DNA of 64,000 nt, taken from Sphingomonas hankookensis (GTDB lineage: Bacteria; Pseudomonadota; Alphaproteobacteria; Sphingomonadales; Sphingomonadaceae). The translations under genes were made by a program, and so were the position numbers. The stretch lies in the NCBI RefSeq assembly GCF_022664465.1, contig NZ_JAKREV010000005.1, forward strand, positions 62,001-126,000. The letters are read 5' to 3'. The notes under the pieces are model-generated. The model worked only from the letters and a program-made list of their open reading frames with translations. It did not search any database and was not told the DNA's origin. Shown here in pieces: positions 26,557 to 37,581 of this stretch (position 1 is the stretch's first letter; each line of letters starts with the position of its first letter).

Positions 26557-26796
26557 TTAGTTGCTGTCCGAATCGTCGCTGTCGACGGCGATGATGACGC
26601 CGCCGGCAACGATCGCGGCTGCCAGCAGCGCGAACACGATGCCGCCGCCGGCCAGCTTCTGGCCACCCTTGGTCGGGGCGGTCGCGCGGACCGACTTCGC
26701 GACCGACAGCGCCGACGCGTTCTGCGCGGCGTTGGCGGCGACCGGCGCTGCGGCCAGCGAAGTGGCGGCAATCGCCGTCAGAAACTTCGAAACCAT
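26557..26796 (-). CDS. Small exported membrane-anchored protein of unknown function
   Basis: 79 residues: signal peptide [20 protein letters not shown] (cleavage near AQN), a short basic middle ([17 protein letters not shown]), one membrane helix [17 protein letters not shown] and an acidic DSDDSDSN end. Such small proteins recur in sphingomonads without known role. GGGAGA precedes the ATG. Confidence 0.75.
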   Translation of the reverse strand: MVSKFLTAIAATSLAAAPVAANAAQNASALSVAKSVRATAPTKGGQKLAGGGIVFALLAAAIVAGGVIIAVDSDDSDSN

Positions 26797-27038
26797 TCAG
26801 ATTCTCCCTTACTCGGCATGATGCCATGCTGCGCCGAGCTCGGCGACGCGGGCCACCGACGCTTGGCGCTATGATGGGTTCCCACGATCATCGGTTCTCC
26901 GAAACGTTATACGTGCGTTGCGGCATTTTTGTTCCGATACTGTACCAATTCTGCAACGCAACATTGCTGGCGTGTTACAAACCCGTCTCGGAACAAACCG
27001 GCTGGCACCGTTCGCCTTGCCACGCTAGAGGCGCTGCC

Positions 27039-29261
<2,223 letters not shown>

Positions 29262-29302
29262 GCATGCTTCCCCCTGCCCGCACGATCGGGCAGGGGCTTG
29301 CC

Positions 29303-30547
29303 ATGACCGACCCCCGCCCCGCCGCCGACCGCATCGTCACGCTCGACGTCGTGCGCGGGGTGGCGGTGATGGGCATATTATTCGTCAACATCCTCGGCTT
29401 CGCGCTGCCCGACACCGCGCGGTTCAGTCCGTACGCATGGGGACTGGAAGGACCGGCGGACCTATGGACCTATGCCGCGACGATGATCGCGTTCGACGGC
29501 AAGATGCGCGGGCTGTTCTCGTTCCTGTTCGGCGCCTCGCTGTTGCTGGTCGTCGACCGGGCAGAGGCGAGCGGGGCGGACCCGGCGGCGGTTCACTATC
29601 GGCGGATGGCGTGGCTTTTCTTCCTCGGCCTCGCCCATGCCACGCTGCTATGGACGGGCGATATCCTGATGCACTATGCGCTGGTCGGGAGCGTCGCCTA
29701 TGGCTTCCGCCACAGCTCGGTGCGGCGGATGGTGGCGTGCGGCGTGGCGCTGGCGGCGATCGAATGGCTGTTGCTGGGCGCGATCGCCCTGTCGTTCGTT
29801 GCGATGCAGAGCGCGGACACGCCAGCGGCGGCACAGGGCCTGCGCGATTTCGAAAACGGCTTCGGCATTCCTGCGCCCGCCCTGTTGGCGCAGGAAATCG
29901 CACTGTTCCGGGGCGGCTATGCCGGCATTCTCCAGCATAATGCCGCCGAGCTGGCGACGACGCTCTACAATACCGTCTTCATCGGTTTCGAAACGCTGGC
30001 GTACATGCTGTTCGGCATGGCGGCGCTGCGCAGCGGGATGCTCACCGGCGCATGGTCGCGCGTGCGGTTGCGCCGCTGGGCGGTGATCGGGATCGCGATG
30101 GGCGGCACGGGCTACGCCCTGCTTCTGGCGTGGATGCTGGGGCAGGGCCTCGACGCCCGCACGGTGATCCTCGGCGCCTTCGCCTTCCCCCCGCCGCTGC
30201 GCGCCGTCATGATCCCCGGCTATGCCGCCGCGATCCTGCTGATCGCCGGCGGCGGCGGTGCCATTGTCGCGCGTTTCGCCGCGGTCGGCCGGATGGCGCT
30301 CAGCAACTATCTGGCGAGCAGCATCGTCATGTGTTTCGTCTTCTACGGCTGGGGGCTGGGCCAGTTCGGCATGTGGTCGCGGGCCACCCTCTATTTACCG
30401 GTGATCGCGATGTGCGCCGGGATGCTGGCGTGGTCGCCATGGTGGCTCGCCCGCTACCGCTACGGCCCGTTCGAATGGTTGTGGCGCAGCCTCGCCCGCT
30501 GGCAACGGCAAACGCTCCGCGTCCCATCGAGCCGACCGAAACGATGA
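29303..30547 (+). CDS. DUF418 family membrane protein
   Basis: 414-residue polytopic inner-membrane protein, 9-10 helices. It has the family signature RIVTLDVVRGVAVMGILFVN at the N-terminus, FLFGASLLL and the C-terminal DUF418 region (RMALSNYLASSIVMCFVFYG). These proteins resemble acyltransferase-3-like membrane enzymes, but their reaction is unknown. It starts 41 bp after purL; a longer start at 29264 is possible but less likely. Confidence 0.88.
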   Translation: MTDPRPAADRIVTLDVVRGVAVMGILFVNILGFALPDTARFSPYAWGLEGPADLWTYAATMIAFDGKMRGLFSFLFGASLLLVVDRAEASGADPAAVHYRRMAWLFFLGLAHATLLWTGDILMHYALVGSVAYGFRHSSVRRMVACGVALAAIEWLLLGAIALSFVAMQSADTPAAAQGLRDFENGFGIPAPALLAQEIALFRGGYAGILQHNAAELATTLYNTVFIGFETLAYMLFGMAALRSGMLTGAWSRVRLRRWAVIGIAMGGTGYALLLAWMLGQGLDARTVILGAFAFPPPLRAVMIPGYAAAILLIAGGGGAIVARFAAVGRMALSNYLASSIVMCFVFYGWGLGQFGMWSRATLYLPVIAMCAGMLAWSPWWLARYRYGPFEWLWRSLARWQRQTLRVPSSRPKR

Positions 30548-30575
30548 GTTGATGCGAATTACCCGCAACAGTTCT

Positions 30576-30590
30576 TGCGAACGACTTTCA
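30576..30590. promoter_or_regulatory. Fur-like box before bfd
   Basis: TGCGAACGACTTTCA fits the 7-1-7 Fur dyad TGATAATnATTATCA at 9 of 14 positions, 39 bp upstream of bfd. Iron-repressed bfd is common, but the motif is degenerate. Confidence 0.35.
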
Positions 30591-30629
30591 CTACCATTAT
30601 AAGCTGGCCCATCGGAGCGAGGGTCGAAC

Positions 30630-30800
30630 ATGGTCGTATGCGTCTGTAACGCCTTGAAAGAACGCGACGTGCGGGAGGCCGCACGGGGCGGCGCCAGCAG
30701 CGCCTGCCAGGCGTATCGCGCGCTGGGATGCCAGGCGAAATGCGGCCAGTGCGTGCCGTTCGCGCGAGCCATTATCGATGCGGAGCGTGCGGCTGCATAG
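30630..30800 (+). CDS. bfd: Bacterioferritin-associated ferredoxin
   Basis: 56-residue [2Fe-2S] protein that donates electrons to bacterioferritin for iron release. The N-terminal VCVCNALKERDV gives ligands C4 and C6, and CGQC gives C38 and C41. It is too short for many gene finders but clear. bfr follows 103 bp downstream on the same strand, which supports the assignment. Confidence 0.93.
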   Translation: MVVCVCNALKERDVREAARGGASSACQAYRALGCQAKCGQCVPFARAIIDAERAAA

Positions 30801-30903
30801 CGTTCGCACCTGCTGAAACCCACGGATTTCCGCCATTTTTCCGCTGTCGTTACGCGGCCAAACCGCGTATGGGCCGTCCATCATCAGATGAAGGACGAAC
30901 GAC

Positions 30904-31392
30904 GTGAAGGGCGACGCAAAGGTTATCGAGTTCCTCAACGAGGCACTCCGCAACGAGCTGACCGCGGTCAATCAATACTGGCTGCACTATCGTCTGCTCG
31001 ACCATTGGGGCGTCCATAAGCTCGCCCAGTTCGAACGCCACGAATCGATCGACGAGATGAAGCACGCCGACCGTCTGGCCGAGCGTATCCTGTTCCTCGA
31101 CGGCCTGCCCAACTTCCAGCTGCTCGGCCGCCTGCGCGTCGGCGAGACGGTCGAAGAAGTGTTGAAGGCCGATTTGGCGATCGAGGTCGAAGCGGTGGCG
31201 CAGCTGCGCGAAGCCGTCGCCTATTGCGAAAGCATCCGCGATTTCGTCAGCCGCGACCTGTTCGCCGAGATCCTGTCGAACGAGGAAGAGCATGTCGACA
31301 CGCTGGAAACCCAGTTCGAGATGATCGAGCGCATGGGCATCCAGAACTATGTCCAGCTCAACTCGGTCGCCGAACTCGACAAGCACGCCTGA
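30904..31392 (+). CDS. bfr: Bacterioferritin
   Basis: 162-residue haem-containing 24-mer iron-storage protein. Ferroxidase ligands E18, E51 and H54 and haem ligand M52 are present (RNELTAVNQYWLHYRLL, ESIDEMKHADRLAERILFL), with the second half EEEHVDTLETQFEMIERMG. GTG start preceded by GAAGGA. Paired with bfd. Confidence 0.98.
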   Translation: MKGDAKVIEFLNEALRNELTAVNQYWLHYRLLDHWGVHKLAQFERHESIDEMKHADRLAERILFLDGLPNFQLLGRLRVGETVEEVLKADLAIEVEAVAQLREAVAYCESIRDFVSRDLFAEILSNEEEHVDTLETQFEMIERMGIQNYVQLNSVAELDKHA

Positions 31393-31397
31393 TCCCA

Positions 31398-31426
31398 CCG
31401 ACCGGCCGCTTCGCGCGGCCGGTCGG
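31398..31426 (+). terminator. Hairpin after bfr
   Basis: 12-bp arms CCGACCGGCCGC / GCGGCCGGTCGG, loop TTCGC, 6 bp after the bfr stop. No T-tract. Confidence 0.6.
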
Positions 31427-31513
31427 CAAATCGACCCTAACCAACAATATTTATCCGAGCGAATGCCGGGATCTACCGGTGGTGGCGCTCGACAGGAACC
31501 GCTCCAGCGACTT

Positions 31514-31608
31514 CGTCATTCCCGCGCAGGCGGGAATCCATACACGCCGACGGTTCGGCTGGAGCCGCGACGCTGGCGCATACGGACTCCCGCCTGCGCG
31601 GGAGCGAC
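31514..31608. repeat. Family C inverted repeat
   Basis: About 95 bp. Arms CGTCATTCCCGCGCAGGCGG and CTCCCGCCTGCGCGGGAGCG; centre has CGACGCTGGCGCATACGGA. It lies in the spacer between bfr and the convergent Hpt gene. Confidence 0.85.
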
Positions 31609-31671
31609 CATCGGGGCGCGGAACGGTCGTCCTGCGTCCGATCAAGCGATTGTCGAGCCGCCCCTAGAAAC

Positions 31672-32079
31672 CTACAACGCGACGGGACGCTTGCCGAATC
31701 CCGTCGGCCGGCGGGTGGCGAGCGGGTTGGTGTCGCGGTCGAGCATCGCCAGCGTCGCGTCGAACGTCGGGCGCAGCCGCGCGACATGCTCCAGCGCCTC
31801 GGTCGGCACATCGCGCAGCTCGACGCAGCTGCGCGCGATCGTCTCGATCACTTCGGCCAGATCGGCGAGCATTTCCGCGCCGAACTGACGCGATTCGCCT
31901 TTCAGCGTGTGCGCGGGCAGCACCATCGCCGTGGCGTTCTGGTCGCGCATCGCCGCCTCGATCGCGCGGACCGACTTCACGCCGTCCTCGCGGAAATATC
32001 CCAGAATCCGGACGAAATTCGCGCCCAGTTCGGCGCGTGCCGCCGCCAGCACCCGCTGATCGATCAGTTCGTCGTTCAT
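31672..32079 (-). CDS. Stand-alone Hpt (histidine phosphotransfer) domain protein
   Basis: 135-residue four-helix phosphotransfer protein. The phosphorylatable His57 lies in LPAHTLKGESRQFGA, with the preceding GYFREDGVKSVRAIEAAM helix. It would relay phosphate between a hybrid histidine kinase and a response regulator, neither of which is encoded nearby. The C-terminal tail TRRPTGFGKRP is basic and unstructured. Confidence 0.9.
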   Translation of the reverse strand: MNDELIDQRVLAAARAELGANFVRILGYFREDGVKSVRAIEAAMRDQNATAMVLPAHTLKGESRQFGAEMLADLAEVIETIARSCVELRDVPTEALEHVARLRPTFDATLAMLDRDTNPLATRRPTGFGKRPVAL

Positions 32080-32177
32080 GCTCGCCGTCCCCGTTACTCA
32101 ACCCCACGCCGCGTCCGGCGCAATCGAGCTTTTTCTAGCGTCGACGTCGTAAACAAGGCGTTTATGGCGCGCTCGGT

Positions 32178-33440
32178 TCAGCTCAACAGCAACCCCGCCA
32201 GCGCCGCCGACATCAGGTTGGCGAGGCTGCCCGCGACCAGCGCGCGGATGCCCAGCTTGGCGATCATCGGCCGCTGGTTGGGCGCCAGGCTGCCGGTCAC
32301 CGCCATCTGGATCGCGATCGACGAGAAATTGGCGAAGCCGCACAGCGCAAAGGTGATGATCGCGATCGTCCGCGTCGACAGCTGCCCGCTCGCCTCGCCC
32401 AGCGAGATATAGGCGACGAATTCGTTCAGCACGACCTTCTGCCCGAACAGCCCGCCGGCGATCCCCGCCTCGTTCCACGGCACGTTGAGCAGGTACATGA
32501 CCGGCGCGAAGACATAGCCGAGCAGCCGCTGGAAGCTGAGGTCCGCGACCCCGAACCAGTTGCCGATCCCGCCGAGCAGCCCGTTGGCCAGCGCCACCAG
32601 CGCGACGAACGCCAGCACCATCGCGCCGACCGCGACCGCCAGCTTCACGCCGGTCTGCGCACCCTGTGCCGCCGCCATGATGATGTTGGCCGGGCGTTCC
32701 TCGTCATGCGTCGCTTCGGCCAGCGCGATCGCTTCCGCCTCGCGGTCGTCGCCCAGCGGCAGTTCGCCCGCCGCCGGCTCGGGCGTGTCGGGCATGATGA
32801 TCTTCGCCATCAGGATGCCGCCCGGTGCCGCCATGAAGCTGGCCGCGAGCAGGAAATCGATGCGGATGCCCATCGATGCATAAGCCGCGAGGATCGTGCC
32901 CGCGACGCCCGCCATGCCGCTGGTCATCACCGTGAACAGCTGCGCCGGGGTCAGCCCCGCCAGATAGGGGCGGATGACAAGCGGCGATTCGCTCTGGCCG
33001 ACGAAGATGTTCGCGGCGGCGCACAGCGATTCGACCTTGCTGACGCCGATCACCTTTTCGATGCCGCCGCCGATCCAGCGCACCACCAGCTGCATGATCC
33101 CCAGATAATAGAGGATCGACACCAAAGACGCGAAAAAAATGATGACCGGCAGCGCGGCAATGGCAAAGCTCTGCCCGCCGATGTCCGGCCGGGCAAGCGG
33201 ACCGAACAGGAACGACGTGCCCGCATTGGCATAGGCGAGCAGATTGGCGACCCCGCCCGACAGGAAGCCCAGCACGCCCTTGCCCCACGGCGTATAGAGC
33301 ACCAGCACCGCGATCCCGACCTGCAACGCGAACGCCGCGCCGACGACGCGCAGCCGGATCGCCCGGCGGTTGGTCGACAATGCGACGGCAATCCCCAGAA
33401 TCACGACGATGCCGGCGATGCCGATCAAAAAACGTGTCAT
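32178..33440 (-). CDS. Concentrative nucleoside transporter (NupC/CNT family)
   Basis: 420-residue sodium- or proton-coupled nucleoside importer. Family motifs: IFVGQSESPLVIRPYLAGLT, MTSGMAGVAGTILAAYASMG, AAPGGILMAKIIMPDTPEP and NEFVAYISLGE. The start MTRFLIGIAG was chosen because upstream codons lack coding character. It supplies nucleosides for salvage. Confidence 0.95.
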   Translation of the reverse strand: MTRFLIGIAGIVVILGIAVALSTNRRAIRLRVVGAAFALQVGIAVLVLYTPWGKGVLGFLSGGVANLLAYANAGTSFLFGPLARPDIGGQSFAIAALPVIIFFASLVSILYYLGIMQLVVRWIGGGIEKVIGVSKVESLCAAANIFVGQSESPLVIRPYLAGLTPAQLFTVMTSGMAGVAGTILAAYASMGIRIDFLLAASFMAAPGGILMAKIIMPDTPEPAAGELPLGDDREAEAIALAEATHDEERPANIIMAAAQGAQTGVKLAVAVGAMVLAFVALVALANGLLGGIGNWFGVADLSFQRLLGYVFAPVMYLLNVPWNEAGIAGGLFGQKVVLNEFVAYISLGEASGQLSTRTIAIITFALCGFANFSSIAIQMAVTGSLAPNQRPMIAKLGIRALVAGSLANLMSAALAGLLLS

Positions 33441-33570
33441 GTAAGCACTTACCCTGCCCCGCCGCCCGCCCCGGACGGCCCAAACCGCCCCGACATGCCA
33501 TGCCGGTGCCCGCGACGCCAGCGGCGACAAACGCTTTTGCCATCGGCCGATTTCGGGACTAGCAAGGGCC

Positions 33571-34227
33571 ATGACGACCCCTTCCCCGTCGGCGCCGGCC
33601 ACGATCACCATCCCCCGCGCGCTGTTCATCTTCTCGATCTTCTATGGCGGCATGGTCTGCATCGCGGGCGTGCTGGGCAACAAGCAGGTCGCGATCGGCC
33701 CCTTGGCGGTCGAAGCGGGCATCTTCGCCTTTCTGCTGCTGGTCGTGGTGTCGAGCGCGGTCGCCGAACTGTACGGCGCGGTCCGGGCCAAGCATCTGGT
33801 GTGGTTCGGGTTCCTGCCGCTGCTCGCCTCGATGCTGCTGGTCGCGATCGTCCTCGAACTGCCCGCCGCGGCCAGTATGGAGGCCGACCGGCTGGCCGCG
33901 TTCGACCTCGTGATGCGCTCCAACCTGCGCATCTGGATGGCGGGCATCGTCGCCTATGGCGTGTCGCAGACGCTGAACGTCACGATCTTCGGCTGGCTGA
34001 AGCGGGGACAGGGCAAGCTGCTGTGGCTGCGCGCCGCCATTTCCAGCGTGCTGTCGCAGATCGTCGACACGCTGATCTTCATCACCGTCGCCTTTTACGG
34101 CGTGTTCCCGATCGGACAGCTGGTCGTCGGGCAGATGCTGGCGAAGGTCACGCTGTCGATCGTCCTCGTCCCGCCGCTGATCTACGCGTTCGTCGGGTTG
34201 GGGCGGTGGCTGGACCGGGCGCGGTAA
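33571..34227 (+). CDS. Queuosine precursor transporter (YhhQ/VUT_1 family)
   Basis: 218-residue membrane protein, six helices. ALFIFSIFYGGMVCIAGVLGNK, the acidic VSSAVAELYG and WLRAAISSVLSQIVDTLIF are the YhhQ/QPT pattern; this family imports preQ0/preQ1 for tRNA queuosine synthesis. It is divergent from the nucleoside transporter with 130 bp between and is followed by a family D repeat. Confidence 0.88.
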   Translation: MTTPSPSAPATITIPRALFIFSIFYGGMVCIAGVLGNKQVAIGPLAVEAGIFAFLLLVVVSSAVAELYGAVRAKHLVWFGFLPLLASMLLVAIVLELPAAASMEADRLAAFDLVMRSNLRIWMAGIVAYGVSQTLNVTIFGWLKRGQGKLLWLRAAISSVLSQIVDTLIFITVAFYGVFPIGQLVVGQMLAKVTLSIVLVPPLIYAFVGLGRWLDRAR

Positions 34228-34239
34228 GAAGGATTCGGT

Positions 34240-34466
34240 TTCACGCGAAGGCGCGGAGGCGCGGAGAAGAAGTAAGAGGTTTTTCGCGCAAAGGCGCAAA
34301 GGACCCTGAGATGTTGCGTCCGCCGCGATAGCGGCTCTCCCTCACCGGCCGCCGAGAGCGAATAGGCTGCGCCGAACAGCCCGACCCAGCCCGCTCCACA
34401 ACCGCTTTACGTCCTTTGCGCCTTTGCGCGAAAAATTCACTCCGCGCCGCCGCGCCTTCGCGTGAA
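34240..34466. repeat. Family D long nested palindrome (copy 3)
   Basis: 227 bp, perfect outer arms TTCACGCGAAGG / CCTTCGCGTGAA and inner arms TTCGCGCAAAGGCGCAAAGG / CCTTTGCGCCTTTGCGCGAA. The centre contains GTTGCGTCCG, a TAGCGGC motif and ATAGGCTGCGCCGAACAG. It fills the 283-bp spacer before argB, so argB must be transcribed through or from beside it. Confidence 0.85.
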
Positions 34467-34510
34467 CCAGCTTCTTCCTTCCAAACCCCGACCCCGCTAA
34501 AGCGCGCGCC

Positions 34511-35407
34511 ATGACCAACGCACCCGATCCGAAGATGCTCGCCAAGGCGGAAACGCTGACCGAGGCGCTGCCTTATCTGCAACGCTATGCCGGTCGCACT
34601 TTCGTGGTGAAATATGGCGGCCACGCGATGGGCGACCCCGAACTGGCGCGCGACTTCGCCGAGGACGTGGTGCTGCTGAAACAGGTCGGCATCAATCCCG
34701 TCGTCGTCCATGGCGGCGGTCCGCAGATCGGTGCGATGCTCAAGCGCCTTGGCGTCGAGTCGCGCTTCGTCGACGGCCTGCGCGTTACCGATGCCGCCAC
34801 CGCCGAGGTCGCGGAAATGGTGCTGGCGGGCAAGATCAACAAGGAAATCGTCGCCTGGATCGCGCAGGCCGGCGGCAAGGCGGTCGGCATTTCGGGCAAG
34901 GACGCGCGCCTCGTCACCGCTGAAAAGGTCGGGCGCAGCGAGCCCGACCGGGCGCAGGGGATCGAACGCCATGTCGACCTGGGCTTTGTCGGCACGCCGG
35001 TCGCGGTCGACCCGACGATCCTCCACAGCCTCGCGCGTGACGGCTTCATCCCGGTCGTCGCGCCGGTCGCGCTGGGCGCCGATGGTGAGACCTACAACAT
35101 CAACGCCGACACCATGGCCGGGTCGATCGCCGGGGCGATGGGGGCGTCGCGCTTCTTCCTGCTGACCGATGTCGCCGGCGTGCTCGACAAGACCGGCGAA
35201 TTGCTGACCGATCTCGACGCAACGCGCATCGCCGAGCTGAAGGCCGACGGCACGATCAAGGGCGGCATGATTCCGAAGGTCGAGACGTGCGTGGCGGCGG
35301 TGGCGCAGGGCGTCGATGCGGCGGTGATCCTCGACGGGCGCGTACCGCACGGCATGTTGCTCGAAATCTTCACCGAACAGGGTGCGGGCACCCTCGTTCA
35401 CGCCTGA
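34511..35407 (+). CDS. argB: Acetylglutamate kinase
   Basis: 298-residue amino-acid kinase of the linear/cyclic arginine pathway. Motifs: [75 protein letters not shown] and [11 protein letters not shown]. yggT follows 61 bp downstream. No other arg genes are in the window. Confidence 0.98.
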   Translation: MTNAPDPKMLAKAETLTEALPYLQRYAGRTFVVKYGGHAMGDPELARDFAEDVVLLKQVGINPVVVHGGGPQIGAMLKRLGVESRFVDGLRVTDAATAEVAEMVLAGKINKEIVAWIAQAGGKAVGISGKDARLVTAEKVGRSEPDRAQGIERHVDLGFVGTPVAVDPTILHSLARDGFIPVVAPVALGADGETYNINADTMAGSIAGAMGASRFFLLTDVAGVLDKTGELLTDLDATRIAELKADGTIKGGMIPKVETCVAAVAQGVDAAVILDGRVPHGMLLEIFTEQGAGTLVHA

Positions 35408-35468
35408 GGGTTGGACGGGCGCCCTCGCGTCCCTATAGTCGAAGCGAACTCGCGAAAGGCCCGATGCG

Positions 35469-35771
35469 TTGAACGTCCTGCTCGATATCATTCAGGTGCT
35501 GCTGAACGTGGTGTGGTGGATCATCATCGTACAGGCGCTCCTGTCGATCCTGATCGCGTTCAACGTCATCAACACGCATAACGACTTCATCCGCTCGCTC
35601 TATCGCGGGCTTCAGACGGTGACAGAACCGATCTACCGCCCGATCCGGCGAATCCTGCCCGATTTCGGCGCGCTCGACTTCGCGCCGTTTGTGGTGCTGG
35701 TGCTGATCGGCATCCTGCAGGGCATCATCCTGCCCGCGATCTACCGCGCGACGGTGGCCACGTTCATCTAG
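35469..35771 (+). CDS. YggT family membrane protein
   Basis: 100-residue inner-membrane protein with two hydrophobic blocks (VLLNVVWWIIIVQALLSILI and FAPFVVLVLIGILQGIIL) around the conserved YRPIRRILPDFGALDF. The start is TTG with AAAGG upstream; an ATG 5 bp earlier is out of frame and stops at once (ATGCGTTGA). YggT proteins are linked to cell division or osmotic adaptation by family knowledge only. Confidence 0.92.
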   Translation: MNVLLDIIQVLLNVVWWIIIVQALLSILIAFNVINTHNDFIRSLYRGLQTVTEPIYRPIRRILPDFGALDFAPFVVLVLIGILQGIILPAIYRATVATFI

Positions 35772-35807
35772 CGGTTTGATCGACATCCAGCGGTAATCAT
35801 GAATGTT

Positions 35808-35903
35808 CGTCATTCCCGCGCAGGCGGGAATCCATAAACGCTGACGTTTTGGCGGGATTCGCAACGCTGGCGGATATGGACTCCCGCCCGGGCGGGAGTG
35901 ACG
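35808..35903. repeat. Family C inverted repeat
   Basis: 96 bp. Arms CGTCATTCCCGCGCAGGCGG and CCCGCCCGGGCGGGAGTGACG, centre AACGCTGGCGGATATGGA, very close to the copy at 31514. Between yggT and the convergent XRE gene. Confidence 0.85.
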
Positions 35904-35952
35904 TCAGGAATGGAACAGTTGCCTTGCATAGCGAACGGCCTGCCGATCCGCC

Positions 35953-36153
35953 TCACCCCCGCGAGGGACTGACGAACACATCCTCGATCGCCAGTTCGAA
36001 CAGCTCGGCGATGCGAAAGGCCAGCGGCAGCGAAGGGTCGTAGCGCCCCGTCTCGATCGCGTTCACGCTCTGGCGCGACACCTCCAGCCGCTCGGCCAGA
36101 TGCTGCTGCGACCAGCCGCGTGCGGCACGCAGCGCACGCAGGTGGTTATCCAA
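35953..36153 (-). CDS. XRE-family regulator, short YgzD-like type
   Basis: 66-residue one-domain HTH protein (LRALRAARGWSQQHLAERLE then VSRQSVNAIETGRYDPS, then LAFRIAELFELAIEDVFV). The length matches the YgzD family exactly if the TTG at 36153 is the start. This TTG overlaps the end of the upstream membrane-protein gene by 8 bp, so translation is coupled. Its target is probably the AAGCGTCC repeat cluster upstream of that gene. Confidence 0.88.
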   Translation of the reverse strand: MDNHLRALRAARGWSQQHLAERLEVSRQSVNAIETGRYDPSLPLAFRIAELFELAIEDVFVSPSRG

Positions 36154-36559
36154 CCGACCGCTCCCGCGACCGCAGGATGCCGCGTACGCAGGCGGCGACG
36201 CCCTGCAAGGCAAACCACAGTGTCGCGACATAGTAATGCGCCGTGGGCGCGACGAGGCCGAACCCTTCAAGAAACCCCCACGCGGTGGTGATCGACAAGG
36301 TCGCGCCGGTGACGATCAACAGGTCGTGGACCATCTGCGCCCGGATATATTCGTCGCGCATTTCGACCAGCAATTTGCCGATCACGACGAAGACGAGCGC
36401 GATCGGTACCGCCGGCAGCACGGCGGCGACATAGGCCAACACGCCGGTCGGTGTCGCGTAGCGGAACCACAGGTTCACACCGACCAGCGTAACGCCGTAC
36501 AGCGTCATCACGCTCAACAGGCGCACAGTATAGCGTTTGATTTCCGGCGATACGGGCAT
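36146..36559 (-). CDS. Four-helix membrane protein, partner of the XRE regulator
   Basis: 137-residue integral membrane protein with four hydrophobic segments (LLSVMTLYGVTLVGVNLWF; VLAYVAAVLPAVPIALVFVV; LLIVTGATLSITTAWGF; YYVATLWFALQGVAACV). The start at MPVSPEIK follows GGAGG with an 8-nt gap. Small XRE plus membrane-protein pairs recur in proteobacteria; the function is unknown. Confidence 0.85.
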   Translation of the reverse strand: MPVSPEIKRYTVRLLSVMTLYGVTLVGVNLWFRYATPTGVLAYVAAVLPAVPIALVFVVIGKLLVEMRDEYIRAQMVHDLLIVTGATLSITTAWGFLEGFGLVAPTAHYYVATLWFALQGVAACVRGILRSRERSVG

Positions 36560-36561
36560 CG

Positions 36562-36625
36562 AAGCGTCCTCCACTATTGTGAAGGACGCTTTACATGACA
36601 AGCCTGCTTTACGTCAAGCGTCCTT
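36562..36625. promoter_or_regulatory. Operator-like cluster of AAGCGTCCT repeats
   Basis: AAGCGTCCT occurs at 36562-36570, inverted as AGGACGCTT at 36583-36591 and direct again at 36616-36624. Between them CTTTACATGACAAGC and CTTTACGTCAAGC form a second repeat. It lies just upstream of the membrane-protein/XRE start and includes the last bases of the neighbouring gene. Confidence 0.5.
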
Positions 36626-37494
36626 TACCGAGTCGGCACCGGCTCCGCGCCCGAATAGTCGTAGAAGCCGCGCTTGACCTTGCGGCCATACCAACCCGCC
36701 TCGACATATTTGACCAGCAGCGGCGCGGGCCGGAACTTGGGATCGCCGGTCCCTTCGAACAGGACGCGGGTGATCTCCAGACAGGTGTCGAGCCCGATAA
36801 AATCGGCCAGCGTGAACGGCCCCATCGGGTGGTTCAGCCCCAGCTGGCACGCCGCGTCGATATCGGGGATCGTCGCCACGCCCTCACCCAGCGCGAAGCA
36901 CGCTTCGTTCAGCATCGGCATCAGCACGCGGTTGACGATGAAGCCCGGCGCGTCGTTGGCATGGACGATCCGCTTGTTCAGGCTCTGCCCGAACGCCTCG
37001 ACCGCCGCGACCGTCGCGTCGCTGGTGGCAAGGCCGCGGATGAGTTCGATCAGGCCCATCACGGGAACGGGATTGAAGAAGTGCACCCCCATGAAGCGCG
37101 CCGGATCGGGCGCGGCCTGCGCCAGCCGGGTGATCGGGATCGACGAGGTGTTGCTGGCGAGGATCGCGGTATCGGACAACGCCTTGCCGACGGTTTCGAA
37201 GATCTGGCGCTTGATCGCTTCCCGCTCGGTCGCCGCCTCGATCACCAGATCGCAGGGGCCCATCGCCGCCAGATCGCCGATCGGCGTGATCTGCGCCAGC
37301 GCGGCGTCGGCATCGGCCTGCGCGATCTTCTCCTTCGACACCGCGCGCGCCAGCTGCTTGGCGATACCGTCCTTGCCCGCCTGCGCCCGCTCGACCGATA
37401 CGTCGGACAGCAGCACCGCATAGCCCGCCTGTGCCGATACCTGGGCGATGCCCGCCCCCATCTGGCCTGCGCCGATCACGCCAATCGTCTTCAT
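36625..37494 (-). CDS. 3-hydroxybutyryl-CoA dehydrogenase
   Basis: 289-residue NAD(P)-dependent 3-hydroxyacyl-CoA dehydrogenase. N-terminal Rossmann [20 protein letters not shown], then [28 protein letters not shown], the catalytic His in [11 protein letters not shown], and [19 protein letters not shown]. It acts in butyrate/beta-oxidation or PHB-related metabolism. It is divergent from the DUF1176 gene; the closest sequence family is Hbd/PaaH-like, so the exact chain length is open. Confidence 0.94.
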   Translation of the reverse strand: MKTIGVIGAGQMGAGIAQVSAQAGYAVLLSDVSVERAQAGKDGIAKQLARAVSKEKIAQADADAALAQITPIGDLAAMGPCDLVIEAATEREAIKRQIFETVGKALSDTAILASNTSSIPITRLAQAAPDPARFMGVHFFNPVPVMGLIELIRGLATSDATVAAVEAFGQSLNKRIVHANDAPGFIVNRVLMPMLNEACFALGEGVATIPDIDAACQLGLNHPMGPFTLADFIGLDTCLEITRVLFEGTGDPKFRPAPLLVKYVEAGWYGRKVKRGFYDYSGAEPVPTR

Positions 37495-37581
37495 CGTTCG
37501 TCCTCTCTACGCTGCCGTTGTACGGCTCGAACGCGGCAATAGCGGCTTTCGATCGGGCGTGCATGCCGGTATCGCACCTCC

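Noticed and set aside
26977..27005. EcfG-like promoter GGAAC...CGTT upstream of purL
   Set aside because: The spacing is 14 bp instead of 16-17, and purL is not a stress gene.
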